From Nocardia alba NBRC 108234 (GTDB taxonomy: Bacteria > Actinomycetota > Actinomycetes > Mycobacteriales > Mycobacteriaceae), in assembly GCF_001612665.1 (NCBI RefSeq), contig NZ_BDAX01000004.1:62001-126000 (forward strand): a stretch of DNA of 64,000 nt. The letters are read 5' to 3'. The translations under genes and the position numbers were made by a program. A model generated the notes under the pieces. That model made no database searches. It was given only the letters and a program-made list of their open reading frames with translations, and had not been told where the DNA came from. Shown one piece after another: positions 1 through 8,934 of this stretch (within the stretch, counting starts at the first letter, position 1; every line of letters starts with the position of its first letter).

Positions 1-344
1 CCGTGGCCTCGTTCGCCGACGCGTGGAAACAGGTCGTCGAATCCAGCGACTTTCTCGCCGGCTGCCCGATCGTGGCCGCGGCGCTGGGCCGCTCGGAGTC
101 CCCCGCGGCGGCGGACGCGGCCGGCGAGGCGTTCGACTCCTGGGAGCGGGCACTGGCGGCCCGGCTACGCGCGGAGAACATCGACCCCGATACCGCGTGC
201 TCCTTGGCGACAACCGTCATCGCCACGATCGAGGGCGCGGTGGTGATGTCGCTCGCCAAGCGCAGCACCGAGCCGCTCGATCGCGTCGGCCGCCACCTCA
301 CCGAGCTGGTCAGGGCGCATATCCGCCCGGTCGGCACGTCCTGA
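1..344 (+). CDS. TetR/AcrR-family regulator, C-terminal part (5' end outside window)
   Basis: The frame is open from the window edge to a TGA at 342-344, giving 113 visible residues. No helix-turn-helix is visible, so the DNA-binding half lies upstream. The visible part is all-helical and contains 'GCPIVAAAL', which is typical of the ligand-binding domain of LmrA/YxaF-type TetR repressors. These usually control an adjacent exporter or oxidoreductase. An exporter gene lies at 1.6 kb but is separated by an ATPase gene on the other strand, so its target cannot be told from here. The GTG at 3 is probably an internal valine codon. Confidence 0.7.
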   Translation, partial: VASFADAWKQVVESSDFLAGCPIVAAALGRSESPAAADAAGEAFDSWERALAARLRAENIDPDTACSLATTVIATIEGAVVMSLAKRSTEPLDRVGRHLTELVRAHIRPVGTS

Positions 345-367
345 CCAGCGCGTTGCGCGCACGACGG

Positions 368-1525
368 CTAGAGGTACATGCCGACGTCGGCGCTGTGGTC
401 GATGGTGGTGCGGATCTGGATCCCGCCGTCGCGGTGGGCGACCAGTTCGGCGAGGGTCGCGCCGTCAGGAAAACTCGACTCGGCGATGACCCCGTCCTGG
501 CGGGCCAGCCACTCGTCGGCTTCCGTCGCCGAGAGCCGACCGACCTCGAGTTGGGCCAGGCAGCGTCCGGGCCGAACCACCGCGGGGTGCAGCCGGGAGA
601 GGTCTTCGTTGGTGGTGATCGCGATCAACACATTGCGGCCCTGACCGAGCATCCCGTCGGTGAGATTGAGCAGACGCGAAAGTTTCTGCCCCGCCGCCTC
701 TTTCGCCTCGCCGCGGATCAGCTCATCGCAGTCCTCCAGCACGAGCAACCGCCAGCGGCCGTCCTCGTCGTCGCCGTCGGCACCCGCCGCGACCTCCATC
801 AGATAGCCGGGATTGCTGAACAGTTCTTCCGGGTCGACAACACAATCGACCTGACACCACGGTGCCCATGACCGCGCGAGCGCGCGCAACGCGGTGGTCT
901 TGCCGGTGCCGGGCTCACCGTGCAGCAGCACCAGCCGCCCCTTGATATCGGCCACACCCAGCCCCATCAAACGCTGCATGCTCGCCGATACCGAGCCGGT
1001 GTAGTTGCCGCGAATCTCGGCCCACGCGGGCGCCGCGATGTGACGCCGCCGGCGCGCGGGGCGCCGAACGTCCATATGCCAGAAGCCCATCTCTACCGTA
1101 GTCGCACTGTCACGTGACAGTTCAGCTCCCTCGGTTGAACGCGCCAGAATTTCGACGGCGAGTTCGTCGCTGACGGCGGTCACCTCGATCGTGGCCGAAC
1201 CGCTCGCCCAGCGCACGGCCCGCAACGCCCACCCGTCACCGGCGGCGAGCAACGCGCTGCTGTCATCGTCGGCGACCGAGCGCACGATCCGCGAGTCGGC
1301 AGGCCGCAGCGCCGCCTCGGGTCGTACCCGATCGAGATGTGCCTGACGGGCGAACGGCTGATCGCCGCGCAGGAAGGGGGCGAGGGCGAGCGCGTCGATC
1401 GCGTCGCGGGTGGAATAGGTGGAGTCGATGGCCGCCGACCACGGAAACGGCTCGCCCTGATCCTGCGGCTGACGCGGCGAATCGACGAGCCTGAGCTGTT
1501 CATTGCGTGTGGACACCGAGCCCAT
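368..1525 (-). CDS. AAA+ ATPase with N-terminal DUF5925-like region
   Basis: 385 residues. Residues 1-170 form a poorly recognised N-terminal region, and the remainder is an AAA+ core. The core has a Walker A motif GEPGTGKT (about 203-210), a Walker B motif LLVLEDCDEL (about 260-269) and a sensor-1 segment 'IAITTNED', followed by 'HPAVVRPGRC' in the arginine-finger region. This arrangement is seen in actinobacterial DUF5925 ATPases, whose function is not established. The gene is divergent from the exporter gene that starts at 1622, with 96 bp between them. A chaperone or remodelling role is only inferred from the fold. Confidence 0.75.
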   Translation of the reverse strand: MGSVSTRNEQLRLVDSPRQPQDQGEPFPWSAAIDSTYSTRDAIDALALAPFLRGDQPFARQAHLDRVRPEAALRPADSRIVRSVADDDSSALLAAGDGWALRAVRWASGSATIEVTAVSDELAVEILARSTEGAELSRDSATTVEMGFWHMDVRRPARRRRHIAAPAWAEIRGNYTGSVSASMQRLMGLGVADIKGRLVLLHGEPGTGKTTALRALARSWAPWCQVDCVVDPEELFSNPGYLMEVAAGADGDDEDGRWRLLVLEDCDELIRGEAKEAAGQKLSRLLNLTDGMLGQGRNVLIAITTNEDLSRLHPAVVRPGRCLAQLEVGRLSATEADEWLARQDGVIAESSFPDGATLAELVAHRDGGIQIRTTIDHSADVGMYL

Positions 1526-1621
1526 GATCGTGGTCGTCGGCCCGGAATGTCCAATGACTTTCGGCGAACATCACCGAAAAATCGCTGGCACCGCGAGCGA
1601 ATCCGTCGGTACCGTCGAAGT

Positions 1622-3187
1622 GTGACGTCCACCCAGCACGACCAATCCCCGCCGGAATCCACCACGACGGCCGGGATCAAGGAGTGGATCGGACTGGCCG
1701 TCCTCACCCTGCCGACGCTGCTCATCTCGATGGACCTGAGCGTGCTGTACCTGGCGATCCCCAGCATCAGCGCGGCACTCGAACCGAGTAGTACCCAACT
1801 GCTGTGGATCCTCGATATCTACGGTTTCCTGGTCGCCGGGTTCCTCATCACCATGGGCACCGTCGGCGACCGCATCGGCCGACGCAAATTGCTGATGATC
1901 GGCGCGCTGGCCTTCGGCGTAGCCTCCGTGCTCGCCGCCTACTCGACCAGCGCGAACATGCTGATCGGTACCCGCGCGCTGCTCGGCATCGCGGGCGCGA
2001 CGCTGATGCCGTCCACGCTGGCACTGATCCGCAACATGTTCCACGACGACCGCCAGCGCACCACCGCGATCAGCGTGTGGATGACCAGTTTCATGGTCGG
2101 CATGGTGATCGGACCGCTCGTCGGCGGCGCGATGCTCGAGAACTTCTGGTGGGGTTCGGTATTCCTGGTGGCGGTGCCCGCGATGGTGTTGCTGTTGGCG
2201 ACCGGACCGTTCCTGCTGCCCGAGTACAAGGACCCGAACCCTGGCAAGCTCGATATCCTCAGCGCGGTGCTCTCACTGCTGTCGGTGATGAGCGTCATCT
2301 ACGGCATCAAGGAACTCGCCAAAGACGGCTGGTCGATCGAGGCGGTCGGCGTACTGGTAGCCGGTCTGGCGCTCGGCACGGTGTTCGTCCTGCGCCAGAA
2401 ACGCCTGACCAACCCGCTGATCGATCTACAACTGTTCGGCAATGTCCGGTTCAGCGGCTCGCTGGCCGCGTTGATGGTGGCCATGCTGGCCATGGGCGGA
2501 CTGTTCCTGCTGCTCTCGCAGTATCTGCAGCTGGTGCTGGGCCTTTCGGCATTCGAAGCCGGACTGTGGACCGTCCCGCAGGCGGCCGCGATGGTGGTGG
2601 CGGCGGGCGTGGTGAGCGCGCTCGCGCCCAGGTTCCGGCCCGCCTACCTGATGACCGGCGGCCTGATCGTCGCCATCGCCGGGTACGCGCTGTTCACCCA
2701 GCTCTCCGGTACCGACGACCTCGCGTTGATCGTCACCGGCATGGTGGTGTTCTCGCTCGGCCTGAGCCCGATGTTCGTCCTCGGCCTCGATCTGATCGTC
2801 GGCGCGGTCGACCCGGCCCGCGCCGGCGCCGCCTCGGCCATCTCCGAAACCGGTCAGGAGTTGTCCGCGGCACTCGGCGTCGCGGTGATCGGCAGCATCG
2901 GCACCGCCGTCTACCGCGGGCAGATGTCGCAGCAGCTGCCCGACGGACTCCCCTCGGAGGTCGCCCACGTCGCGCAGGACACGCTCGCGGGCGCCCTGCA
3001 CGTCGCGGCGACACTGCCCGAAGCACTCGGCACCGAGTTGACCACCGTCGCTCGCGAGGCCTACACCCAAGCGCTGCAGGTGAACTCGGTCGTCGGCATC
3101 GGGCTCACCGCTGTGGCCGCCGGACTGGTGGTCGGGCTGCTCCGGCACATCCCCGCGCCGAACGAGAAGGCAGCCGACATCGACTGA
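1622..3187 (+). CDS. MFS drug exporter, DHA2 (14-helix) family
   Basis: A proton-coupled multidrug antiporter of the inner membrane, about 521 residues, which is the usual length for DHA2 proteins. Helices begin near residue 20 ('IGLAVLTLPTLLISMDLSV'). The cytoplasmic loop 2-3 motif A reads GDRIGRRK, preceded by 'WILDIYGFLVAGFLITMG', which resembles the LfrA/SmvA/QacA group. The frame is open further upstream, but the GTG at 1622 begins a short polar N-terminus directly before helix 1, whereas any earlier start adds an arginine-rich tail. Substrate is unknown. A hairpin terminator follows at 3208-3241. Confidence 0.85.
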   Translation: MTSTQHDQSPPESTTTAGIKEWIGLAVLTLPTLLISMDLSVLYLAIPSISAALEPSSTQLLWILDIYGFLVAGFLITMGTVGDRIGRRKLLMIGALAFGVASVLAAYSTSANMLIGTRALLGIAGATLMPSTLALIRNMFHDDRQRTTAISVWMTSFMVGMVIGPLVGGAMLENFWWGSVFLVAVPAMVLLLATGPFLLPEYKDPNPGKLDILSAVLSLLSVMSVIYGIKELAKDGWSIEAVGVLVAGLALGTVFVLRQKRLTNPLIDLQLFGNVRFSGSLAALMVAMLAMGGLFLLLSQYLQLVLGLSAFEAGLWTVPQAAAMVVAAGVVSALAPRFRPAYLMTGGLIVAIAGYALFTQLSGTDDLALIVTGMVVFSLGLSPMFVLGLDLIVGAVDPARAGAASAISETGQELSAALGVAVIGSIGTAVYRGQMSQQLPDGLPSEVAHVAQDTLAGALHVAATLPEALGTELTTVAREAYTQALQVNSVVGIGLTAVAAGLVVGLLRHIPAPNEKAADID

Positions 3188-3207
3188 CGGATGTGGTGCG
3201 GGCACAA

Positions 3208-3241
3208 CGAATCCCGCCCGATGCTGACCGGGCGGGATTCG
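3208..3241. terminator. Bidirectional hairpin terminator
   Basis: Perfect 13-bp inverted repeat (3208-3220 with 3229-3241) around an 8-nt loop, between the converging exporter and secreted-protein genes. There is no T-tract, as is common for actinobacterial terminators. Confidence 0.7.
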
Positions 3242-3305
3242 CCTCTCGCGCAGTTGTCCCCTCCGCGAGCTTCGTGTTCGGCCGATCCGGCCGAGGTCTT
3301 ATCGC

Positions 3306-4019
3306 CTACTTGGCCGGGGCCGGGTTGTTCGGCATCGGGGAGTTGATGGTGGTGAAGTACTGCACCGCGGCCAGGATCGCGACGGGAGCCGTAACGAGGA
3401 TCTGGCCCGCGAGGGTACCGAGGGCACCGATCGCCATGATGCCGGCGAGGCAGCCGACCGCCGCGGCCGGGATGAACGGACCGAACATACCGACGATGGT
3501 CGCCGAGGCGATGGTGGCGCCCGCGATGCCGCCGAGCACACAACCGACCGCGCCGCCGCCGATGCCGCCGATGATGGCCGCGACGCCGGCGCCCAACGAG
3601 ATGGTGCTGCCGAGACGGCTCCAGGCCGCCTGCTCACGGTCGTATTCGTTCTTCCACGGCGCCTTGTCCTCGTACGGCAGCGCGACCGGCTTGTAGGTGG
3701 CGTGCTCGAGGTCCAGCTGCGGCGTCAGGGTGGCGGTGCGGCCCGAGATGTCGGCGGCGATCGGGAACACGAATTCGTCTACGCGGAAGGCCAATTCGGT
3801 GCCCGCGACGGTGGTGCCGTTGGCGGCCTTGATCTTGAAGACACCGTCCTCGACCACCATCGACCCCGCGTCGGTGCCGATGATCGTGGACTTCTCGGTG
3901 GTGCTGGAGGTGAAGTTGATCGGCTCATCCGCGGCAGGTGCTGCGTGGCTGGTTCCGGCTGCGATGCCGAGGGCAACGCTGACGGTGGATGCCAGCAGAG
4001 CGAACTTGGTGATTTTCAC
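3306..4019 (-). CDS. Secreted protein of unknown function beside iron boxes
   Basis: 237 residues. An N-terminal signal peptide (basic MKITK, hydrophobic core, probable cleavage after 'GTSHA' near residue 26) is followed by about 110 polar, probably beta-rich residues. The last 90 residues are a glycine- and alanine-rich hydrophobic stretch with two cysteines, each in a 'GC.xG' setting ('GCVLGG', 'GCLAGI'), that could span or insert in membranes. The GTG start has a GAAAGG about 9 nt upstream. The gene is divergent from the siderophore importer operon, and two IdeR-like boxes lie between them, so iron control is likely. I do not recognise the family. A role in iron acquisition is inferred from position only. 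Confidence 0.6.
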   Translation of the reverse strand: MKITKFALLASTVSVALGIAAGTSHAAPAADEPINFTSSTTEKSTIIGTDAGSMVVEDGVFKIKAANGTTVAGTELAFRVDEFVFPIAADISGRTATLTPQLDLEHATYKPVALPYEDKAPWKNEYDREQAAWSRLGSTISLGAGVAAIIGGIGGGAVGCVLGGIAGATIASATIVGMFGPFIPAAAVGCLAGIMAIGALGTLAGQILVTAPVAILAAVQYFTTINSPMPNNPAPAK

Positions 4020-4094
4020 GGGATGAACCTTTCGTGTTCCTCGTGGTGAGATGCGCGGCGCACAAACTGCGGACCGAACGAGATGTGACCATAG

Positions 4095-4113
4095 CTAGGT
4101 AAGCCTCACCTAT
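4095..4113. promoter_or_regulatory. IdeR/DtxR-like iron box (proximal to secreted-protein gene)
   Basis: Matches the IdeR consensus TTAGGTTAGGCTAACCTAA at 14 of 19 positions by my count. It lies about 76 bp upstream of the secreted-protein start on the minus strand and 25 bp centre-to-centre from the next box. It would repress when Fe(II) is abundant. Confidence 0.65.
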
Positions 4114-4119
4114 CAATAC

Positions 4120-4138
4120 CTTGCTTAGGCTAACCTCC
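4120..4138. promoter_or_regulatory. IdeR/DtxR-like iron box of the importer operon
   Basis: 14 of 19 matches to the IdeR consensus, with an intact TTAGGCTAACC core. The core contains a TAnnnT -10 hexamer (TAGGCT, 4126-4131) pointing at the importer operon, which starts at 4173, so bound IdeR would block the promoter directly. Confidence 0.75.
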
Positions 4139-4172
4139 AGTAGATCCAGTTTCGCCGTGAGAGAGAACCCTG

Positions 4173-5171
4173 ATGAGAAATCCGCGTTGGCACGGTTGGC
4201 TTCTCGCCGTCCTCGTGCTGGTCGCAGTCTGCGCTCTCAGTCTGCTGGTCGGCACGAAAGCTATTGCCATCAGCGATGTTTGGCAAGCACTGTTCGGTGC
4301 GAGCACCACCCCTGACCACGTCACCATCACCGAATACCGGGTGCCACGCACGCTGCTCGGATTGCTCGTCGGACTGGCGCTCGGCGTCGCCGGCTGCTTG
4401 ATGCAGGGCCTGACCCGCAACCCACTGGCAGACCCCGGCCTACTCGGCGTCAACGCGGGCGCGGCCTTCGCGATCACCATCGCCGTCGCGATATTCGGCG
4501 TGAGCGAAATCACATCGTATGTCTGGTTCGGGTTTCTCGGCGCCGCCCTGGTGTCGGTGGTCGTCTACCGTGTGGGCACCGCCGGACGATCCGGTACCGA
4601 TCCGGTGCGGCTCACGCTGGCGGGCGTCGCCGCCACCGCGGTGCTGGGCGGACTGACCAGGGGCTTGATCCTGCTGCACCCCAAGGCTTTCGACGCGATG
4701 CGCCAATGGGACTCCGGCGGTCTCGCCGGACGTGGGTTCGACATCCTCGTCGGCGCGACGCCGTTCATCGCGGCGGGCCTGATCATCGCGGCGCTGTGCG
4801 CTCGCTCGCTCAACGCGGTGGCGCTCGGCGACGATCTGGCGCACTCGCTCGGCGTGCACGTGGGACGCACACGCCTGTTCACCGCGCTGGCGGTGGTGCT
4901 GCTGTGCGGCACCGCGACCGCCGCGGTCGGCCCGATCGCGTTCGTGGGTCTCGCGGTACCGCACGTGTCCCGGTGGTTGATCGGGCCCGATCAGCGCTGG
5001 ATCTTCGCCTACTCGCTGGTGCTGGCGCCGATCCTGGTGCTGTCGGCCGACATCGTGGGCCGCATCATCATTCGTCCCGATGAAGTCCCCGCCGGCCTGG
5101 TCACCGCGTTCCTCGGAGCGCCGGTGCTGATCTGGCTGGCCCGTCGCGCAAGAGTAGGTGCCGCCGCATGA
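4173..5171 (+). CDS. Iron-siderophore ABC importer permease 1 (FecCD family)
   Basis: 332-residue integral membrane permease of the BtuC/FecCD fold, about 9-10 helices, forming one half of the inner-membrane channel for ferric siderophore. The family motifs 'RVPRTLLGLLVGLALGVAG' and 'TRNPLADPGLLGVNAGAA' are clear, and 'GPIAFVGLAVPHVSRWLIG' near the C-terminus is the usual ATPase-contact region. The start ATG has a GAGAGA-type ribosome site. The last codons overlap the next permease gene by ATGA, implying coupled translation and a heterodimeric channel. An iron box lies 35 bp upstream. Confidence 0.92.
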   Translation: MRNPRWHGWLLAVLVLVAVCALSLLVGTKAIAISDVWQALFGASTTPDHVTITEYRVPRTLLGLLVGLALGVAGCLMQGLTRNPLADPGLLGVNAGAAFAITIAVAIFGVSEITSYVWFGFLGAALVSVVVYRVGTAGRSGTDPVRLTLAGVAATAVLGGLTRGLILLHPKAFDAMRQWDSGGLAGRGFDILVGATPFIAAGLIIAALCARSLNAVALGDDLAHSLGVHVGRTRLFTALAVVLLCGTATAAVGPIAFVGLAVPHVSRWLIGPDQRWIFAYSLVLAPILVLSADIVGRIIIRPDEVPAGLVTAFLGAPVLIWLARRARVGAAA

Positions 5172-6223
5172 GTTCGACGATCGATTTCGGCCGCGCGATG
5201 CTGGTGATCCGCCCACGCGGCACCCGATTCTCCGCCCGGATCGGCGTGCGCACGCTGGTGGTGTGCGCTGTCCTGCTGACGATCTCGGTGGTGACGGCGG
5301 TGCTCGCGCTGGGCAGCGGCGACTATCTGATCCCGCCGATGCGGGTGCTGCGCGCGCTGGTGATCGGCGACGAGCGGTTCGACCGACTGGTGGTGTGGGA
5401 CTGGCGGCTGCCGCGCATCCTGCTCGCGCTGATCCTCGGCGCGGCACTGGGTGTGAGCGGGGCCATCCTGCAATCGGTGACCAGGAATCCGCTGGGCAGC
5501 CCGGACATCGTGGGATTCAACACCGGCGCCTACACCGGCGCGCTGATCGCCATTCTGACCCTCGGCGGTGGTCACGTGCAGACCGCGGCCGGTGCGGTGA
5601 TCGGCGGGCTCGGCGCCGCGTTGGTCATCCATCTACTAGCGTTCCGGCACAACGTGACCGGGTTCCGGCTGATCATCGTCGGCATCGGCGTCAGCGCCAT
5701 GCTGGCCTCGGTCAACACCTGGCTGATCCTGCGCGCCGACCTGGACGCGGCGATGTCGGCGGCGGCTTGGGGCGCGGGCACGCTCAACGGACTCTCGTGG
5801 CCGCAGGTCGGTCCCGCGGTGGTGATCCTCGCGCTGCTGGCGATCGCGCTGGTTCCCGCGGCTCCCCGGTTGCAGATCCTCGAACTCGGCGACGACACCG
5901 CGCGTGCGTTCGGGCTGAATGTGAGCCGCGCGATGCTGTGGCTGATCGTGCTCAGCGTCGCGTTCACCGCGGTGGCGACGGCGGTCGCGGGCCCGATCGC
6001 GTTCGTCGCCCTCGCCGCACCGCATCTGGCGCGCAAGCTGGCCCGCACACCCTCGATCGCACTCGCGCCCTCGGCGGCGATGGGAGCGATGTTGCTGATC
6101 ACCTGCGACTGGATCGCCCAGCACGCGTTCGCCCCGACCACCGTGCCGGTCGGACTGGTCACCGTTTCGGTCGGCGGTCTGTACCTGGCATATCTGCTGG
6201 TCACCGAGGCGCGACGGAACTAG
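5168..6223 (+). CDS. Iron-siderophore ABC importer permease 2 (FecCD family)
   Basis: 351 residues, the second FecCD-type permease and partner of the preceding gene, with which it overlaps by 4 bp. It carries the same signature segments: 'RLPRILLALILGAALGVSG', 'TRNPLGSPDIVGFNTGA' and a C-terminal 'GPIAFVALAAPHLARKL'. It has a longer polar N-terminus of about 30 residues before helix 1. Together the two permeases correspond to FepD/FepG-type pairs. The ATPase gene follows after 12 bp. Confidence 0.92.
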   Translation: MSSTIDFGRAMLVIRPRGTRFSARIGVRTLVVCAVLLTISVVTAVLALGSGDYLIPPMRVLRALVIGDERFDRLVVWDWRLPRILLALILGAALGVSGAILQSVTRNPLGSPDIVGFNTGAYTGALIAILTLGGGHVQTAAGAVIGGLGAALVIHLLAFRHNVTGFRLIIVGIGVSAMLASVNTWLILRADLDAAMSAAAWGAGTLNGLSWPQVGPAVVILALLAIALVPAAPRLQILELGDDTARAFGLNVSRAMLWLIVLSVAFTAVATAVAGPIAFVALAAPHLARKLARTPSIALAPSAAMGAMLLITCDWIAQHAFAPTTVPVGLVTVSVGGLYLAYLLVTEARRN

Positions 6224-6235
6224 GAAAGCGAAACG

Positions 6236-7042
6236 ATGAACGACACTTCACGGCTGCGCGCCGACCGACTCCGCCTCGGCTACAAGGGCACCACGATCAG
6301 CGACCAACTGTCGGTGGATATCCCGGACGGCAAGTTCACGGTGATCATCGGCCCGAACGCGTGCGGCAAGTCCACGCTGTTGCGCGCGCTGGCCCGGCTG
6401 CTCACCCCCGAGTCGGGAACCGTGCTGCTCGACGGAAAGCCGATCGGTTCCTATCCGGCGAAGCAGGTGGCCAGGCAGATCGGCCTGCTGCCGCAGACCT
6501 CGACGGCGCCGGACGGCATCCGGGTCGCCGATCTCGTTGCCCGCGGCCGCTATCCGCACCAAACGCTGCTGCGGCAGTGGTCGAAGGCCGACGAGGAAGC
6601 CGTCACGTCGGCGATGGCGGCGACCGGCGTCACCGAACTGTCGGCGCGGATGGTCGACGAACTGTCGGGCGGTCAGCGCCAGCGGGTGTGGATCGCGATG
6701 GTGCTGGCCCAGGACACCCCGCTGATCCTGCTCGACGAGCCGACGACCTACCTCGATATCGCCTATCAGATCCAGCTTCTGGACCTGTGCCGGTCACTGA
6801 ACCGGAATTCCGGGCGGACCGTGGTGGCCGTACTGCACGACCTCAACCACGCCTTCCGCTACGCCGATCACCTCATCGCCATGCGCGACGGACGGGTGGT
6901 CGCGTCCGGAGCGCCCGCCGACATCGTGACCGCAGAACTCGTCGACGAGGTCTTCTCGCTGCGGTGCCGGATCGTCGACGACCCGGAAACCGGTACGCCG
7001 CTGGTGATTCCGCTCGCGGAGAACGCCGCCGAGCTGCTCTAG
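6236..7042 (+). CDS. Iron-siderophore ABC importer ATPase (FepC-like)
   Basis: 268-residue nucleotide-binding subunit that energises the two permeases. Visible motifs are Walker A GPNACGKST (39-47; the more usual residue at the fourth position is glycine), Q-loop 'GLLPQ', signature LSGGQRQR (141-148), Walker B LILLDEP (161-167) and an H-loop histidine in 'VLHDLNHA' (about 199). A ribosome site AGGAAAG precedes the ATG. It lies third in the iron-boxed operon and is followed closely by the receptor gene. Confidence 0.93.
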   Translation: MNDTSRLRADRLRLGYKGTTISDQLSVDIPDGKFTVIIGPNACGKSTLLRALARLLTPESGTVLLDGKPIGSYPAKQVARQIGLLPQTSTAPDGIRVADLVARGRYPHQTLLRQWSKADEEAVTSAMAATGVTELSARMVDELSGGQRQRVWIAMVLAQDTPLILLDEPTTYLDIAYQIQLLDLCRSLNRNSGRTVVAVLHDLNHAFRYADHLIAMRDGRVVASGAPADIVTAELVDEVFSLRCRIVDDPETGTPLVIPLAENAAELL

Positions 7043-7079
7043 AGCTGCCGTCGAAAGAAAGATGAGGACAACCCCTTCC

Positions 7080-8078
7080 ATGTTCACCACTCGATCATCG
7101 GGCAGGCTCCGCGCCACCCTGGCCCTGCTGGTTCTCGCGCTGATCGCAGCGCTCACCGGCTGTAGCAGCTCTTCGGGCGAGACCGCCGCACCGACCGGTC
7201 CGCGCGAGGTCCAGACGCCGAAGGGCGCCGTCGCCGTGCCCGCCGACCCCCAGCGCATCGTCGTGCTCAACGGCACCCTGGCCGGTTACCTCTACGACCT
7301 GGATGTGCCGGTCGCCGCCGCCGACCCGCGGCTGCTCGGTGTCGCGGGCAAGCCGGGTGAGTTCCCGGCCGGCTGGGCGCAGGACGCGACGACACAGGGC
7401 ACCAAGGCTCTGCCGACCGGCGACAACATCAACCTGGAGTTCATCGCCGCCCAGCGCCCCGACCTGATCATCGGCGGCGGCCAGGGCTACCCGGGCCAGC
7501 AGTCGGTGAACGCCTACGACCAGCTCAGCGCGATCGCCCCGACCGTGCTGGTGCCGACCGAGACCACCTACTGGCAGGACCAGCTGCGGCTGATCGCCGA
7601 AGTGGTCGGCAAGCCGGGCAAGGTCGACCAGCTGATCACCAACTACAAGGACAAACTGGCCAAGGCCAAGGCGCTCATCAAAGCGCCCGCGGGCAACACC
7701 GTGGTCATGCAGTCGATCAAGAGCCAGAAGCCGACCGCGTTCCTGCCCTCGGCCGCGCTGCCCACGCTGCTGTCGGAGGTCGGGTTCACGCTCGATACCC
7801 AATTGGAAGCCAAGGCGGGCAACCCCACTCGTGAACCGAGCGCCGACTTCATCAGCTTCAGCCCGGAGTTGCTCAACACCGTCGTCGACGCGCCGGTGCT
7901 GTTCATGATCCCGCTCAACGGCGGCCGCACCGTGGCCGAACTGCGGGCCGACCCGCTGCACGCGTCGCTGCCCTCGTTCACGGCGAACACCGTCTTCGAA
8001 CTGCCCGCGACCAGCTCGCGTCCCGACTACCGCACGGTCATGACCACGCTCGACCTGCTCGTGGAACGCTTCAAGTGA
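7080..8078 (+). CDS. Ferric-siderophore-binding lipoprotein 1
   Basis: 332-residue periplasmic-binding-protein family 8 (FepB/FecB) receptor, anchored outside the membrane by a lipobox cysteine ('LTGCSSS'). It delivers ferric siderophore to the FecCD permeases. An ATG at 7062 is in frame, but I prefer 7080. The leader before 7080 (a GAAAG-rich run, then GAGGA 11 nt before ATG) mirrors the leader of the paralogue at 22392, and this choice makes both proteins exactly 332 residues. It shares long stretches with the paralogue, such as 'PQRIVVLNG', 'NLEFIAAQRPDLIIGGG' and the terminal 'ERFK'. Confidence 0.9.
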   Translation: MFTTRSSGRLRATLALLVLALIAALTGCSSSSGETAAPTGPREVQTPKGAVAVPADPQRIVVLNGTLAGYLYDLDVPVAAADPRLLGVAGKPGEFPAGWAQDATTQGTKALPTGDNINLEFIAAQRPDLIIGGGQGYPGQQSVNAYDQLSAIAPTVLVPTETTYWQDQLRLIAEVVGKPGKVDQLITNYKDKLAKAKALIKAPAGNTVVMQSIKSQKPTAFLPSAALPTLLSEVGFTLDTQLEAKAGNPTREPSADFISFSPELLNTVVDAPVLFMIPLNGGRTVAELRADPLHASLPSFTANTVFELPATSSRPDYRTVMTTLDLLVERFK

Positions 8079-8091
8079 CAAAGGAACAGCA

Positions 8092-8931
8092 ATGACAGAT
8101 CGAAGTGGCTATGCCGCGCGCATCGCGGAAGTGCTCGCCGGTGAGCACGGCGCCAAGGTCCCCTACCCGATCGGCCTGCGGGAAGTGGAGGTGATCCGCA
8201 CGGCCCCGATCGGCGCCGGACTGCTCCGGATCACCTTCGGCGGGCCCGATATCGCGTCTTTCCACAGCTATGTGCCGGATGAGCATGTGCGCCTGGTGTT
8301 TCCGGACGAATACGGCGTGCTGCGGCTACCGAAGCTCGACGGCCAATCGCTCGAGTGGGGCAACCCGCGCCCGGTGTCGCGCGAGTACACGGTGCGCCGC
8401 CACAGCGTGGCCGACAACGAACTCGATATCGATTTCGTGATCCACCCCGGCGGTTTGGCCTCCGATTGGGCGAACACGGCGACCCCGGGCACCAAGGTCC
8501 ACATCGCGGGCCCGCCCGGTGGCGTCGTGGTCCCGGAGTCCTACGACCGGTTCCTCTTCGTCGGCGATATCACCGCGCTGCCCGCCATCTCGCGCTGGCT
8601 GGAACGGATCAGGCGCGACGCGCAGGGCTGGGCGTTCATCGAGGTGGCCGGACCGGATGAGGAGATCGAGATCGACGCGCCCGCGGGCATCGAGGTGCGG
8701 TGGCTTCATCGCGGCGACTTGGAGCCGGGCACCGGTGACGCACTGGAGAAGGCGGTGCGTGGCGTGGAAATCGCTGCTGGAGAACGTGTTTACGCCTGGG
8801 TCGCCGGCGAGGCGGGATGCCTGCGCGGCATCCGCAAGGTGGTCCGCAACGAGCTCGGTATCGGCCCGAAGGACTCCCTGATCGCCGGCTATTGGAAGCG
8901 CGGCGTCGCCGACTTCGATCGAGAGGAATGA
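8092..8931 (+). CDS. Siderophore-interacting protein (FAD-dependent ferric-siderophore reductase)
   Basis: 279-residue cytoplasmic flavoprotein of the ViuB/SIP family that reduces Fe(III) in the imported complex so that iron is released. The N-terminal FAD-binding barrel carries the REYTVR motif (about 97-102). The C-terminal NAD(P)H domain has 'FLFVGDITALPAISRWL' and ends with the typical 'YWKRGVADFDREE'. It lies 13 bp after the receptor gene and 3 bp before the aryl carrier protein gene. No esterase of the Fes/IroE type is present in the locus, so reduction is the only visible release route. Confidence 0.9.
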   Translation: MTDRSGYAARIAEVLAGEHGAKVPYPIGLREVEVIRTAPIGAGLLRITFGGPDIASFHSYVPDEHVRLVFPDEYGVLRLPKLDGQSLEWGNPRPVSREYTVRRHSVADNELDIDFVIHPGGLASDWANTATPGTKVHIAGPPGGVVVPESYDRFLFVGDITALPAISRWLERIRRDAQGWAFIEVAGPDEEIEIDAPAGIEVRWLHRGDLEPGTGDALEKAVRGVEIAAGERVYAWVAGEAGCLRGIRKVVRNELGIGPKDSLIAGYWKRGVADFDREE

Positions 8932-8934
8932 CCG

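Noticed and set aside
7062..7079. ATG at 7062 as start of receptor 1.
   Set aside because: The GAAAG run touches the ATG; the leader and length match with the paralogue favour 7080.
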